Below, piece after piece: positions 22,271 to 32,640 of a stretch of DNA of 64,000 nt (positions are counted from its first letter, which is position 1; each line of letters starts with the position of its first letter). The stretch covers positions 13,639,466-13,703,465 of the forward strand of contig OX377206.1 in NCBI GenBank assembly GCA_947396885.1, read 5' to 3'. The DNA is from Heligmosomoides polygyrus polygyrus. Its lineage: Eukaryota > Nematoda > Chromadorea > Rhabditida > Heligmosomidae. A model generated the notes under the pieces. The model was not told the DNA's origin. It ran no database searches and saw nothing but the letters and a program-made list of their open reading frames with translations. Position numbers and translations under genes: made by a program.

Positions 22271-23575
22271 AGTAGAAAACAGATATATTATATGGCTGAA
22301 TTTTATGGTGACCCTCCCCCCTCCCCCAAGAGCCGCTTAGCTCCTCACGTTGTATTAAGTGGTTTTCCGCCTTGGTAAGAAGGCATATGAATGCAAATTT
22401 ACATCAGGGGTCTGATTCGTCAACCGCTTACCAGCCGGTGTCGGTATATCGGTTATCGTGTCTGTGTCTCTGTATCTCTCTGTATCACCTACGTAGGCCC
22501 ATATGGTGAATCTGCAGCGAGATGATATCGCTGATGAATCTGGCAACAGATGTGGCCTAACGCAGTTCACCACTGACCTTTAGTGAAAATTTAGGAAAAA
22601 CTCTAGGTCTTGCAGACTGGTTAAACGGCGCTACTGGCGCGCCGTTGTCGGAGCTATTACGGCTAGCAACTTCGTTCTATCTCGCCTACGAACGTCTCCA
22701 TTATTAAGCCTCACATTGTTCCATATTTTGTCTTGTTCCTCCACTCTCCTTGTCTATTTTGCTGCTGCTCGGTGATCACTGCATACTCTTGCTTTATCAG
22801 ATATCCTAGTTGTTCTTTTTTCGTTACCCACGTCATTGCAAGTGTCAATATTGTTCTAGAATTATTTGGCCTCGCCTCATACGTATGATTCACTTGTTAT
22901 TTGTCGGGCCTTTTTTGCAATTCGTGTGTGAGTTGCTCAAGCCCATACAACATGAATATTGCAAAAAGTTCATGGAACCACTACAAGTGTGTATTGAGTA
23001 GGCCAATATGGGAGAACATTCGAGTGGATCGACTACTCCGACTAGTATGTACATATAGGACCCCTTAAGCTAAAAATGACCTACGAGTGGCTATTACCTT
23101 AAGGAATCCTTGATCCAAGTAACATACGTCTGGTGCTGATATGTAGGTTACATTCGAATCTAGATCTAAACAGGATTTTTACTAGCAGTGTGTAGGTTAC
23201 CTATGACGAACAGGGGTCTTCGTGTAACTTACATCCGACATTTGTGCTAGCTTGCAGCAGCTTATCAATGACTAGTTTAAGACGATCTATTACCTGCATG
23301 CAGCTTGCAAGTAACTTGTTCAAAATTTTCTGACATACACATACTCCATTCATTCAAACCTACGCCCGAAACGGCGCTCACCGGCGCTAAACCTCCCTTG
23401 CAACAAAATCTTCCTTGAATTGATGTTCCCCGCCAGGCCAATTTATGCTGAAGCGTGTCTTCGCGGGAGCATTGCATTTGCTTTGGCAGAAGATTACATG
23501 TGAACTGGTCCCCGAAAAATTCCGTCACTCGCGAGCGGCGAGAGTCAGACGAGCAGAGTGAGTCTCCAGATTGGG
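22271..23575. repeat. Non-coding block duplicated at 40,320-41,623
   Basis: Near-identical by eye to the same interval in unit II. Small frames on both strands are equally preserved in both copies because the duplication is recent, so conservation here is not evidence for coding. On the minus strand, 23,290-23,460 contains AVSGVGLNEWSMC, related to AVSDVVLNKWSMC near 49,490 and 28,710. Confidence 0.5.
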
Positions 23576-23761
23576 CTAGGGAAGGGACTCCGAGGTGTGG
23601 CGAACAGGGAGGCGTGGAGTGCACGAGACGACACGACGAAAAACCGCGCGCCGCCTCGGCACTATGCCAAGCGGACCAGTTCTCCGGCAACGTTGGCAGA
23701 ACCGACGATGGAGTTTTGGAACTAGAGCAGAGAATTCATCACCAAGAATAGCGTTTGGCAT
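23576..23761 (-). CDS. Class I small ORF (minus, 61 aa)
   Basis: Reads MPNAILGDEFSALVPKLHRR, then FCQRCRRTGP and a basic tail. ATG is about 260 bases downstream of the TATA box at 24,020. The core SALVPKLHRRFCQR matches SAAVPKLHNRFCQR at 28,400 and 62,905 and AAKPHRRFYQ near 49,360. Several differences among copies are synonymous or conservative. No family is recognised. A GTAAGA donor-like site at 23,958-23,953 suggests that transcripts from the cassette may be spliced. Confidence 0.4.
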   Translation of the reverse strand: MPNAILGDEFSALVPKLHRRFCQRCRRTGPLGIVPRRRAVFRRVVSCTPRLPVRHTSESLP

Positions 23762-24008
23762 CGTTCTCTCCTCCTCCCACGAGCGCTCCCGTTGGGCGGA
23801 GTGGCGTTCTACCCCCCGCCCTTCAAACAGGGGCGTGGCAAATGTCCGCGTCTCCACTGTCTCGTGGGTCAGCCACTTGACTCTCTACAAGCCCACGGGG
23901 TTGGAGGTCAGGGGACGAAGGGGTAGAACGCTCGACCCCCTTCTGTTGCGATTCTTACCAGGTTCTGGGTGCATGCCAGTCGAGTTACGGAAGGAATGTG
24001 GACGACTG

Positions 24009-24042
24009 CGCCGCGCGATTATATAGCCTAGTGGGCGGAGCC
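24009..24042 (-). promoter_or_regulatory. Promoter cassette 3 (minus)
   Basis: On the minus strand GGCTCCGCCCACTAGGC is followed by TATATAATCGCGCGG. It directs transcription toward the class I ORF at 23,761. A CCAAT motif lies upstream within the shared block. Confidence 0.6.
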
Positions 24043-24537
24043 TGTGGCTGGACACGCGGAGAAACACGAGAAGATAACTGAAGCCTCTTCATTCTTTGAA
24101 TTATTTTGTGAAACTGTGAGAAAATAACTGGAAAGCTAAATTTTTCCGAGATAACATTGGTCAAACACAGTATGACAAAAATGGATACTACAGTAATTTG
24201 CTAGAATTGAGGTTGAAAAAAAAAACAACTTTATTCTCTTTGGAGTACACTGGGCTTGCGACGGCGTACTCTGAGTACGGTTTCTCAGCAAACTGCTCAG
24301 CGATCAGATTTGTTAACTGGAAGTTGCCCATATTCCTTTGGAAACCAGCGAGGCACCAATAGTAATGGGGATGTTCGAAAACGTTTGTGCTGAAACTGAG
24401 AAGAAAACGAAGGGATCAATGAGGACCGCAACATCGGAAAACGAAGCACGGGTACACCTGCTGTTGTGAGAACATTGTTATAGCCACAGTGCCTTTCAGA
24501 ATTGTTTAGCTAAACTCTTTTCATTTCATTGTTTCAG

Positions 24538-25286
24538 GTCACGTGAAGCATCTAGCTCTCCTAGCCACTGCTCAGGCACCGGATGTTTCCATGAGGTCGT
24601 ACATTCGTCCCGATCCTCAGAACCTCACCAAACGGAAGACCCAGGTGGTGAAAGCGAGTCAAAATCCGACCCTCAGCAGAGAGGTGAGGCGTTGTCTATT
24701 CTTGTTCAGCGTTGTTCTAGTCGTTGAGGTGGTGGATATGCAGCTCTACTCTGGTTTAGTTAGTTTCTTTGAAGTCGTCTACAGAAATATGTTGTGGTGA
24801 AAGGAACGTGGAAGCGTAATGGAGTTAGATTTGTTGGCATTGCGGTCTAAAATCTGAGGATTCGGATCGGCGCAAGAAACGTTTTGCCTCTCACATCTAA
24901 AAAGATATCAGTTTTCGTAGCCTTTAATGATGATTTTAAATGCTCAAAATAACGTCTCTGGCAGCAATGCTTTGGTCTTTTAATCGGTGTTTTCATTTAT
25001 TAATGAATATCGGTTCAAGGGTCTGGTTCTGCGCAGACCTCACGATCCATGTGTAGTCCGTCAACACAATATTCCTTCTTTGTCTAAGTGTACTACGACA
25101 TAGTGGGTAGCGAGCATGTGCTGTCGACACGTGCTGGAAGAGTCGGTGTGGAATTCTGGAGGCCTGATGGATAACAACAAGCTGTATCTGCTGTACATTC
25201 CTCTTCAGAAGCTGAAGAATCGGCCGGAAGACAGAAAAGGCAATCGGGTACTGGAGGGGTGGTTTGCGTTTGACAAGAATGTTTGA
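24538..25286 (+). pseudogene. C2-domain exon pair, copy C (frameshifted)
   Basis: Exon 1 (24,538-24,683) is open with changed residues (ATAQAPDVSMRSYI, NPTLSRE). In exon 2 the sequence acacgtgctggaag replaces acgcgtgtactggaggt of the intact copies, a two-base loss that shifts the frame after EHVLSTR. The acceptor is also altered (CTAAG instead of CTAGG). The same lesion is in copies D, G and H. The far end (GWFAFDKNV) is still readable in another frame. Confidence 0.6.
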
Positions 25287-25639
25287 GTTTCTCGAATTTA
25301 GTTATTTTTAAATCAAAACGGATCGATTGTATGTATATGTATTATTAAGGATGAAAGAATCAGTGATCAGTCAAATTTTGTACAACGTTGGCGTTCAGCC
25401 TGGCCAGTTTTCCGTGCTTGTGTGTTAATAATTCTATAGACAAGGGTGCATGTGATACTAGATTGTTTCCTACACGATACGTGTACATATTGATTAGCTA
25501 GTTATTCACACCGATGGATAATCTCGAATCTTTGCATTATGATCGCATATCGTGTAGATTTTCTGGTGTGATTGATGACAGCCTTATCAGCCTTCGATAC
25601 ACCCTGTTCCCTCTTCCTATGTTGCATTAGTGTAACTTA

Positions 25640-26490
25640 AAAATGACTCGTTAAAGACCCGATTGCGACCCGTATGCGCTGGATGGACGAGTTTCCGTAC
25701 TTGTCGGGATTTTCAGCTCAGTGCCATTTACCTTATTGTAGCTGGAGCCATCTTCGTCAGTCGTGATATACTCGGTCTTCTTGACATTAAGTTTGAGTCC
25801 AAATCTCTCCAAGCGACCGCATCAAGCTTGTACCTGCCGCTGGAGTTCAATCTTATCTTCGCTAGCGAGCATTACATCATCAGCATAACGCAGCGTCCAA
25901 AGGGCTGGCTGCTGAAGATCACGCGATATGGCATCCATAACGACGACGAAGAGTAGAGGGGAGAGCGCAGACCTTTGACGTACTCCGACAGAGATGAGAA
26001 ACTCCGTCTACGTACCTGCTGCAGCTTGCATTCGACTCTTTGGACAAGAGTACAGTATTCGTACCCACTCTACGAGTTCTTCGGGGACTCCATGTCCTCG
26101 TAAGGCATACCATATCACTTTACGCGGAACGCGATCAAAGGCCTTCTCCAAATCCAGGAAGGCCGCACTGATTGGTAGAGAGCTGGACGATATCACGAAT
26201 GCTCCCGTCGACAATCCGCTCTAAGATCTTCATGCTGTGCGAAAGCAATCGGATTGGACGGTAGTTTGTGCAGTCTGCCGGACTGCCTTTCTTTTTCCAA
26301 ATCGGGATCGTCGAGCTTCTCTGCTGAATATTGGGCACTTTCTTCTCCGCAATAATCTGGTTGAAAAACGTCGCCAGCCACTTCGTTGGGTACCAGGATT
26401 TCAACTTCCATAAGGCGGCCGCCAAATCATCGGGGCCCGTTGCCTTGACCGGCTTCATCTTCTTCAGAGCCGCTTCTACCTTCTGGCGCG
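25640..26490 (-). pseudogene. RTE reverse transcriptase fragment (minus) between C2 copies C and D
   Basis: Starts abruptly at VEAALKKMKPVKATGPDDLA, where a half foldback identical in type to 1681-1745 abuts it near 26,485. Downstream are NQIIAEKKVPNIQQ, PADCTNYRPIRLLSHSMKIL, FLDLEKAFDRVPRKVIWYAL and the YADD box near 25,880. Frames change several times. The 3' junction with C2 flank is the same as at 4620. Confidence 0.75.
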
Positions 26491-26840
26491 AAAAATCGAT
26501 ATCTATGGCGATATTGGTGCCGCGCCGCATGGCGGCACAAGCATAAACTAGGGCTAAGATCGAGACAGGCATGGCCGTAGACTGGCGACGTCAAGAAAAA
26601 GGTCAAAGAGAAAAAAGGCTATATCACGCTTTTTTCGGCGACAAGACAGCCGACAATCGGCGTATATTCTATACTTGTGCTTTTTTAAAATTTTTCGGAT
26701 GAACGAATAATCGAATAACCCCATTTTTTTCGGTTATTGGTACCCGAATTCGAATAACTAAAAAATAGTGTTATTCGGTTACTCGCTCATTCGAATTTTC
26801 GAAAAATGGGGTTATTCGATTATTCGGAAATTCGAGTGTG
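26485..26840. repeat. Half foldback plus TTCGAA-rich repeat
   Basis: Reverse complement of about 1430-1745: a half palindrome with GTGCCGCGCCGCATGGCGGC, a spacer, and then the ATTCGAATAAC array. It marks this region as an inverted, internally deleted relative of the 1430-4620 arrangement. Confidence 0.55.
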
Positions 26841-27061
26841 AATAACTAGCTAATCAATATGTATGTGTACCGTGTAGAAAACAAACTAGTATCACATGCA
26901 CCCTTGTCTATAGAATTATTAACACACAATCACGGAAAACTGGCCAGGCTGAACGCCAGCGTTGTACAAAATATGACTGATCACTGATTCTTTCGTCCTT
27001 AATAATACATATACACACAATCGACCCTTTTTGACATAAACAACGACTAAATTCGAGAAAC

Positions 27062-27810
27062 TCAAACATTCTTGTTAAACGCAAACCACCTCTCCAGTAC
27101 CCGATTGCCTTTTCTGTCCTCCGGCCGATTCTTCAGCTTCTGAAGAGGACGGTACAGCAGATACAGCTTGTTGTTATCCATCAGGCCTCCAGAATTCCAC
27201 ACCGACTCTTCCAGCACGTGTCGACAGCACATGCTCGCTACCCACTATGTCGTAGTACACCTAGGCAAAGAAGGAATATCGTGTTGACGGACTACACATG
27301 GATCGTGAGGTCCGCGCAGAACCAGACCCTTGAACCGATATTCATTAATAAACGAAAACACCGATTAAAAGACCAAAGCATTACTGCCAGAGACGTTATT
27401 TTGGACGTTTAAAATCATCATTAAAGTCTACGAAAACTGATATCTTTTTAGATGTGAGAGGCAAAACGTTTCTTGCGCCGATCCGAATCCTCAGATTTTA
27501 GACCGCAATGTTAACAAATCTAACTCCATTACGCTTCCACGTTCCTTTCACCACAACATATTTCTATAGACGACTTCAAAGAAACTAACTAAACCAGAGT
27601 AGAGCAGCATATCCACCACCTCAACGACTAGAACAACGCTGAACAAGAATAGACAACGCCTCACCTCTCTGCTGAAGGTCGGATTTTGACTCGCTTTCAC
27701 CACCTGGGTCTTCCGTTTGGTGAGATTCTGAGGATCGGGACGAAAGTACGACTTCATGTAAACATCCGGTGCCTGACCAGTGGCTAGGAGAGCTAGATGC
27801 TTCACGTGAC
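27062..27810 (-). pseudogene. C2-domain exon pair, copy D (frameshifted, minus)
   Basis: Exon 1 (27,810-27,665) encodes HVKHLALLATGQAPDVYMKS and YFRPDPQNLTKRKTQVVKAS. Exon 2 (27,260-27,062) has the same two-base loss as copy C. It faces copy C across the RTE fragment, forming an imperfect palindrome of several kilobases. Confidence 0.6.
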
Positions 27811-28310
27811 CTTAAACAATGAAATCAAAAGAGCTTGACTAAACCAGTCTAAAAGGCACTGTGGCTATAGCAGTGTTCTCACAAAATTTAAAACGGCAGG
27901 TGTACCCGTGCTTCGTTTTCCGATGATGCGGTCCTTACTGATCCTTTCGTTTTCTTCTCAATTTCAGCACAAACATTTTCGAACATTCCCATTGCTACTG
28001 GTGGCTCGCTGGTTTCCAAAAGAATATGGATAACTTCCAGTTAACAAATCTGATTGGTGAACAGTTTGCTGAGAAAACCGTACTCAGAGTACGCTGTCGC
28101 AAACCCAGTGTACTCCAACGAGAATAAAGTTTTTTTTAAAGCTCAATTCTAATAATTTACTGTAGTATCCATTTTTGTTATACTGTGTTTGGCCAATGCT
28201 ATCTCGGGAAAATTTAACTTGGCAATTATTTTCTCACAATTTCATAAAATAATTCAAAGAATGGAGAGGCAGCAGTCACCTCCTCCTGTCTCTCCGCGTG
28301 TCTAGCGTCA

Positions 28311-28345
28311 GGCTCCGCCCACTAGGCTATATAAGCGCACGGCGC
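28311..28345 (+). promoter_or_regulatory. Promoter cassette 4
   Basis: GGCTCCGCCCACTAGGC is followed directly by TATATAAG at 28,328-28,335 and then CGCACGGCGCGG. A CCAAT motif is at 28,193-28,197, and an AATAAAG signal of the upstream unit is near 28,125. The layout is a compact CCAAT, GC-box, TATA promoter. Confidence 0.65.
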
Positions 28346-28399
28346 GGTCCTCACATTGTTTGGCATCCGTTGCATGCAAGCACCCAGAACCTGGGGAAA

Positions 28400-28540
28400 A
28401 TGTCGTCACAGCGTCCGAGAGAGAAGAGTGGGGTAGTGACCGCCCCCTTTGGGACTAAAATCTCCGCTGCAGTTCCTAAGCTCCATAATCGGTTCTGCCA
28501 AAGGGACCGCAACCCTGTGGCGAAGAATGCTTCGGCGTAA
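28400..28540 (+). CDS. Class I small ORF (46 aa)
   Basis: Reads MSSQRPREKSGVVTAPFGTK, then ISAAVPKLHNRFCQRDRNPV and AKNASA. The ATG (context GGGGAAAATG) is about 65 bases after the TATA box. Almost the same protein is encoded at 62,905 with one visible amino-acid change, and related peptides lie at 23,761, 41,809 and about 49,310. It is small and basic, with no signal peptide or known domain. It could be a full small protein or a first exon. Confidence 0.45.
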   Translation: MSSQRPREKSGVVTAPFGTKISAAVPKLHNRFCQRDRNPVAKNASA

Positions 28541-28867
28541 ATTGCACTTGAGGGGAACAGCATCAATTTAAGGTCGATTTTGGGTACTAAGCGGAGTGTG
28601 GATGATCGGACTTACCCGTTTTAGGATACCTTGTCGGTGTACAGCGGGCACCATTGGTACCAGATTTTGCTGCAAGGAAAGCCAGATTTTGTTGCAAGGA
28701 AAGCCCGGTGAACGCCGTTTCGGACGTAGTTTTGAACAAATGGAGTATCTGTGCCATTTCCTTGGCCGTGCGTCGTAATCCGGCTTTCTTCAGCTTTTCG
28801 GTTTCGTCTTCAGATTTTTTTAGCAGAAAAATCTCTGCACATCCCTACTATTAGTGATAACTGGCAG
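28541..28867. other. Conserved segment downstream of class I ORF
   Basis: Shared with 49,440-49,650 and 63,046-63,358. Contains GATTTTGTTGCAAGGAAAG and a plus frame AVSDVVLNKWSICAISLAV. Near 28,840 lies GCACATCCCTACT, which resembles a hAT terminal repeat. Function unknown. Confidence 0.35.
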
Positions 28868-28984
28868 GTTTCCAGTGGAACGTAGATCACTTCAAGTTGA
28901 TAGGAGTGAACAGGCGAATCGATGTCGGAGAATTAGTCTTGCTCGGTGTCTGCGACGTTGACGACTCATCCTTTATCCACTTTT
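28868..28984 (+). CDS. C2-like exon fragment (first copy)
   Basis: After an ACTGGCAG acceptor the frame reads FQWNVDHFKLIGVNRRIDVG, then ELVLLGVCDVDDSSFIHFF. The pattern hydrophobic-x-W-N-x-D...IDVGEL resembles strands 6-7 of a C2 domain (W-D-x-D...IGE). Copies occur at 49,653 and 63,359. The donor site is not clear. The C2 assignment is an inference from pattern only. Confidence 0.35.
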
Positions 28985-29330
28985 TTCGTTCTTTTTTTTT
29001 CAGCTTCACCTCTAACGTTGGCGCAAATCGGGTCGAGGGGGGTCACCTCCTAAAAGTGTCATCAACACAAAAAGAAAGCGACAAAACATACTGATAGTAA
29101 AGAGTAGGTACCAATACCGCTATAGCTCTGTTCTGTGCCAGAGCACAGATTTGGGCAGGAGAAGGGACTCCAGGGTGTTGCTCGAGTGACGCGCCCGTGT
29201 TAAAATTGCCTATATCCTGGAGTCTCCTCCCTTGCCCAATTCGGAAGCATTTAAAACACGGATATGTCATCCCGGATACGGGTGGGTGCTGATCGGTCCC
29301 ACGAAGTGTGATGTTGTGTTCGATCAAATG

Positions 29331-29405
29331 GCCTCGGTGGTGTAATGGCGTAGAGCATTCCCGCCCGGTCAGAGGGAGGTGCGGGTTCGAGTCCCGCCTG
29401 GCGCT
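29331..29405 (+). tRNA. tRNA-like sequence (probably tRNA pseudogene or SINE head)
   Basis: TGGTGTAATGG is a good A box, and GCGGGTTCGAGTCCCGC forms a perfect T arm. The acceptor arms GCCTCGG and CTGGCGC pair at six of seven positions including wobbles. The anticodon arm is abnormal (CCC and GGG separated by 11 bases), so no anticodon can be assigned. Likely a decayed tRNA or tRNA-derived repeat rather than a working gene. Confidence 0.4.
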
Positions 29406-29822
29406 AGAAGTTTTGATCGCAACAGAACATCGTTGTGACAGCACACGGATATGTAATCAAAGCAAGGAGATGAGACTGCATTTACATTCGCTGTATGTAG
29501 TTACTCGCCGCGGCAGGCGATGTTGACCCCCCCCCCCCCCCGACCCGCCTTCAATTTTGGCATAGGGCCATTGATCAACAACAACTTGAGAAATTTTAGT
29601 TTAATGATACTATTCCCACTATTTGATAAGATAATTCAAAGAAGTGAACCAGTGTCGTGGTCTTATAGATGTAGACCCTAGTTGGGTATTCACAACAGCA
29701 CTTACCACGTCGTTCATGATGCCAAAGATTTCTAAAAGTGTTGGGAGGATTCTCTTTCCTGATCGAAAAATAACCTAGGTGGCTACTCTAGTTTTAGACT
29801 TCACCCGAGTCGGTTTTTTTAA
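29406..29822. other. Unassigned stretch with poly-C run
   Basis: A homopolymer of about 15 C lies at 29,527-29,541. The rest matches pieces of the class I unit near 49,900-50,030 and 63,780-63,960. No gene is seen. Confidence 0.35.
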
Positions 29823-29960
29823 ATGCAGGCCTGTAAGCAACCTCAAGTGGTGAAGTCGGTTAGGTCTACCATTCAAAAAATAGCAGCATCAAAAAAGTCA
29901 GTGAAAAATCCGTCGCAGGAACTAGGTATGGAGAGACTGCATGCTGAAATAGTGAGATAA
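29823..29960 (+). CDS. Unrecognised lysine-rich exon-like ORF
   Basis: Reads MQACKQPQVVKSVRSTIQKI, AASKKSVKNPSQELG, with a possible acceptor TTTAAATGCAG inside the first codons and a possible donor GGTATGG after QELG. If unspliced it stops at 29,960. It occurs once in the window, so it is not one of the dispersed repeats. Could be a host exon or a hAT cargo fragment. Family unknown. Confidence 0.3.
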   Translation: MQACKQPQVVKSVRSTIQKIAASKKSVKNPSQELGMERLHAEIVR

Positions 29961-30073
29961 GACCCTGAATTTCTTTTCGTTTATTGCTCTAACCATAGCT
30001 AAAAGGTTATCATAACAATATTATGAATTCATGCTTCGTTATGTTATGTTGTGATGAAGATAAGCATTAATCT

Positions 30074-30224
30074 GTGGAAGATTCTCCTGCACGCAAAGTT
30101 CTGAGCAAGAAAAGTGCAAAAGAAGCCGCTTCTGAGGCTGTTTCAGATACACTTTTGGAGAAATGGCGAACATGTGTCATTTCCGTTTCCGCGTTTCGTA
30201 TTCCGGTTTCCGGCCATTTTTGAG
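30074..30224 (+). CDS. Unrecognised exon-like ORF, partner of 29,823
   Basis: The frame VEDSPARKVLSKKSAKEAAS, EAVSDTLLEKW is compositionally protein-like (Lys, Ala, Ser, Glu-rich). It is preceded in frame by DEDKH and a TAA. The later part runs into repeat sequence near 30,170. No acceptor is clear. It may continue the gene begun at 29,823, now broken. Confidence 0.28.
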
Positions 30225-30282
30225 CGTTTCCGTTCCGTCTTTCGCCTTCCGCTTTTTCCAGAAAAATTTCCGCACATCCCTG
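30225..30282 (-). mobile_element. hAT-like terminal sequence
   Basis: The minus strand starts CAGGGATGTGCGGAAATTTT, a typical hAT terminus. The adjacent GTACTGAC (30,283-30,290) corresponds to GTGCTGAC in the uninterrupted paralogue at about 8370, as expected for an 8-bp target. The opposite end was not found. Confidence 0.35.
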
Positions 30283-30484
30283 GTACTGACTAGGTATAGA
30301 GCAATTTTTTTAGATGCAAGGCGAGCTTCTTCCGGCAATTTCCATCTCTTTCAGACTGCTTCTGGAGAGTACCAGTGGGGGCAATTTCATCTAGGCAAAA
30401 ATTTTGTCACAGTGTATTAAAATAATTTACAGAACTGATTATGTGCCAGTTCCGCTCCTTTCTTCCTCTGCGTCTCTAGCAATA

Positions 30485-30517
30485 GGCTCCGCCCACTGGG
30501 TTATATAAGCTCGCGCC
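30485..30517 (+). promoter_or_regulatory. Promoter cassette 5
   Basis: GGCTCCGCCCACTGGGT, TATATAAG and CTCGCGCCG, paralogous to cassette 2 within a direct duplication of about 0.9 kb. Confidence 0.6.
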
Positions 30518-30569
30518 GAGTGGGGATCCTTGGTTGAGTATCTCAGTGGCAACGTGAACTGGTGCTGAA

Positions 30570-30656
30570 ATGGGTTGGCAAAAAGCGAGAAAAGTGAGGA
30601 TGCGAGGGCATTGCTGGTCGTTGGTCCTAGGAATATGTGCATTGCCGTTGCTGTAA
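30570..30656 (+). CDS. Class III small ORF (28 aa)
   Basis: MGWQKARKVRMRGHCWSLVL then GICALPLL and stop. Basic N-terminus plus hydrophobic tail, signal-peptide-like. Paralogue at 8656 keeps start, stop and C-terminus. Function unknown. Confidence 0.3.
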   Translation: MGWQKARKVRMRGHCWSLVLGICALPLL

Positions 30657-30659
30657 GAT

Positions 30660-31652
30660 TCCATGTACGAGGTTCGGGTCGTTAACGGAAAACACGCTCA
30701 TTGATTTCTGAAATGAGCATGGAAAAGGACCCCAATTTTTTGCATGAATACATTGAACCGGCCATGTTCTGAAGTTCTTTTTACATGCGAGAATGGAAGT
30801 CTCTCCTAGGATTGTTTTTTTTTTCGGTGAGGGATTTGATGATGTACGAAATTCACCAAGGGCATGTCAACTGCGGAAGAAATTGGCTTTAGTGCTTCAA
30901 ATTACAGCATGTGTGGTGCGAAACTCCTACTAAAAGCTTTGTTGTCGCAAAGCGTTTCTCAGCGCTTTTGCTCCCCTTTCTTCGTTCTCAACGACTCGAA
31001 ACACCTGCCGGGATGGAAGGCTTGGCTGGCTTTGACGGAATCCGAACCAAGAACTTTGAATGAATGTGAGAGACAGCACTTCTTTCGACCAGAAAAAAAA
31101 ATCCAGTCACCTCTCATTGTCATAGTTCACGTGTAAGACCATTGGCAAGCACCCCTTTGGCAAACACTAAGGACCTCCGTATTTTTCCAATCTGCAAGCA
31201 GAAGCAGAGGCATTTTACCGCCGTTTATTGTCTTTGTTGTTTTTCGAAGGAAGACTGCAAGTATTCACAACCATCGCGTTCCTTCTAGTACCGTTTGACT
31301 GGATTGTTACGTGTTCTCCATCAAGAACGGCGATAAGGACTTCCAGTTTTATTTTTTCTGCGCAGCCGTATGAATCCGCATCTGCATTACTAAAATTGCT
31401 CAGCGTTTAATTATTTTAGGAACCGAGGATATGCGCAATCAGGCTCATCGAAACCAGCGTGAAGTGTATCTAAAGATACAGTTCAACGGGAACAAACAGC
31501 ACTCACAGCTGAGTATATTTTCGGTGAGCCCCATGTCTAGTCTTGTTACATATAGTTATAGTTATGCTCAAAGGACCGATTCGAATAGGTGTTCGAATGA
31601 TTTTCATTCGAATTCGAATGTTCAACAATTTCCGTTTTTCGATTGTATAATA
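30660..31652. repeat. Copy of 8749-9310 plus unassigned sequence
   Basis: 30,660-31,220 duplicates 8749-9310, including the minus-strand SINE remnant at about 30,990-31,070. 31,220-31,652 is unassigned, with a short TTCGAATTCGAA patch at 31,580-31,630. Confidence 0.45.
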
Positions 31653-32640
31653 CAAGTGCTACGACACGCCTAACGGCGTGTCTCGCACTTGCCCGCTTCG
31701 CGGGGTTATAGGTTTGCGCTTTTTTCTCAGAAAATACCCTCATACAGAAAGTACGTGTGATGTTTCAAAACAATTTTGGGTACATGTCGCGTAGGTGAGT
31801 AGCATCGGTAGATGGGAGCGAGCCAGCCAATGATAACCAAATAGAGCACAGACCGAACACATGCCATCCCATCAGTGTACCAACTGTATATGCTCCCTCT
31901 GAATGGCATGCCCATTCATTGCGGTCTGATTGGTTTAGGCGCTCCCACCTACCAATGCTGCTCACCTACGCGACATGTACCCAATTTTGTTAACAGAAAA
32001 GACAACATTTACTGCAACATCTCGGTGAATACAACTTTGGTTTCGACTTGAGTCCTGGTGTTAACCAAATTTTCAGATGGGACTTCTGTCGAGCACGCCA
32101 CGTACAGTTGACAAAGAGAAAATGCTGGACTGGGGAGACATACTCAGAGGCGTACCTGTCGCGGGTAAACTTTTCCGTTCAACATGGGATAATGCTGAGT
32201 TCTACATGCGGCCGGTCGTCGTACGACGGCGATGTGACCTCTGCTTCCTTTCTTTTCGATCTTCTGATTCTTCCAGACCGTTGTGGTGCGACGAAGGGAA
32301 CCCGTCTTCTGGATTTAGGCACTCAGAAACGCGCACAGACGCCGCTGTGTCAAGCAGGAGGAGGATGCGCTTCCTCTGCTGCAGCAGCATCTCATGCTCA
32401 GTTCTGAGTGCGGTCCCTCTTCGTAGGACGACGGTGTCTCCTCTTCTGACTCCAGCCGCTTGTAGTGCGGCGAAAAAAATCCGTCTTCTGGATCCAGGTA
32501 CTCAGAAACGCGCGCAGATGCCGTTGTGTTAAGCAGAAGGAGGCCCCGCGTCCTCTTCTGTAACACCACCCCATGTTGAACGGCAGACGTAGCCCGCGCG
32601 AGGTACGCGGAGGCGTCGCTAGGGGTTCCATGAGATTGCG
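31653..32640 (-). mobile_element. Helitron H3 (minus, 5' end not found)
   Basis: The 3' end at 31,653 has the H1/H2 compound hairpin (GCGAAGCGGGCAAGTGC, ACACGCCGTTAGGCGTGT, GCACTTG) before host T. About 31,980-32,140 aligns with the C-terminal flank of the H1 helicase at 10,500-10,650. 32,200-32,630 holds the same GCCGCTGTGTCAAGCAGGAG repeats. The TATATAAAAG 5' end is absent, so it is truncated or divergent. Confidence 0.6.

Larger units (their letters stand above)
16433..24590. repeat. Segmental duplication unit I
   Basis: By eye this runs collinear with about 32,741-42,640. Both contain the approx. 30-bp repeats, a GC-rich MITE, C2 exons (B, E), a foldback, a Tc3-like gene, a 2-kb block with a minus-strand promoter cassette, and the start of the next C2 copy. 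Unit I alone has Helitron H4. Unit II alone has the hAT element. After removing those two insertions the lengths agree to within a few tens of bases. Confidence 0.75.

Noticed and set aside
23595..24026. 143-codon plus-strand frame, also present at 41,643
   Set aside because: Antisense to the promoter cassette and class I ORF; conserved only because the two copies are recent duplicates.
29331..29405. Functional tRNA gene
   Set aside because: A box, B box and acceptor stem are fair, but the anticodon arm cannot form a seven-base loop, so it is listed only as tRNA-like.
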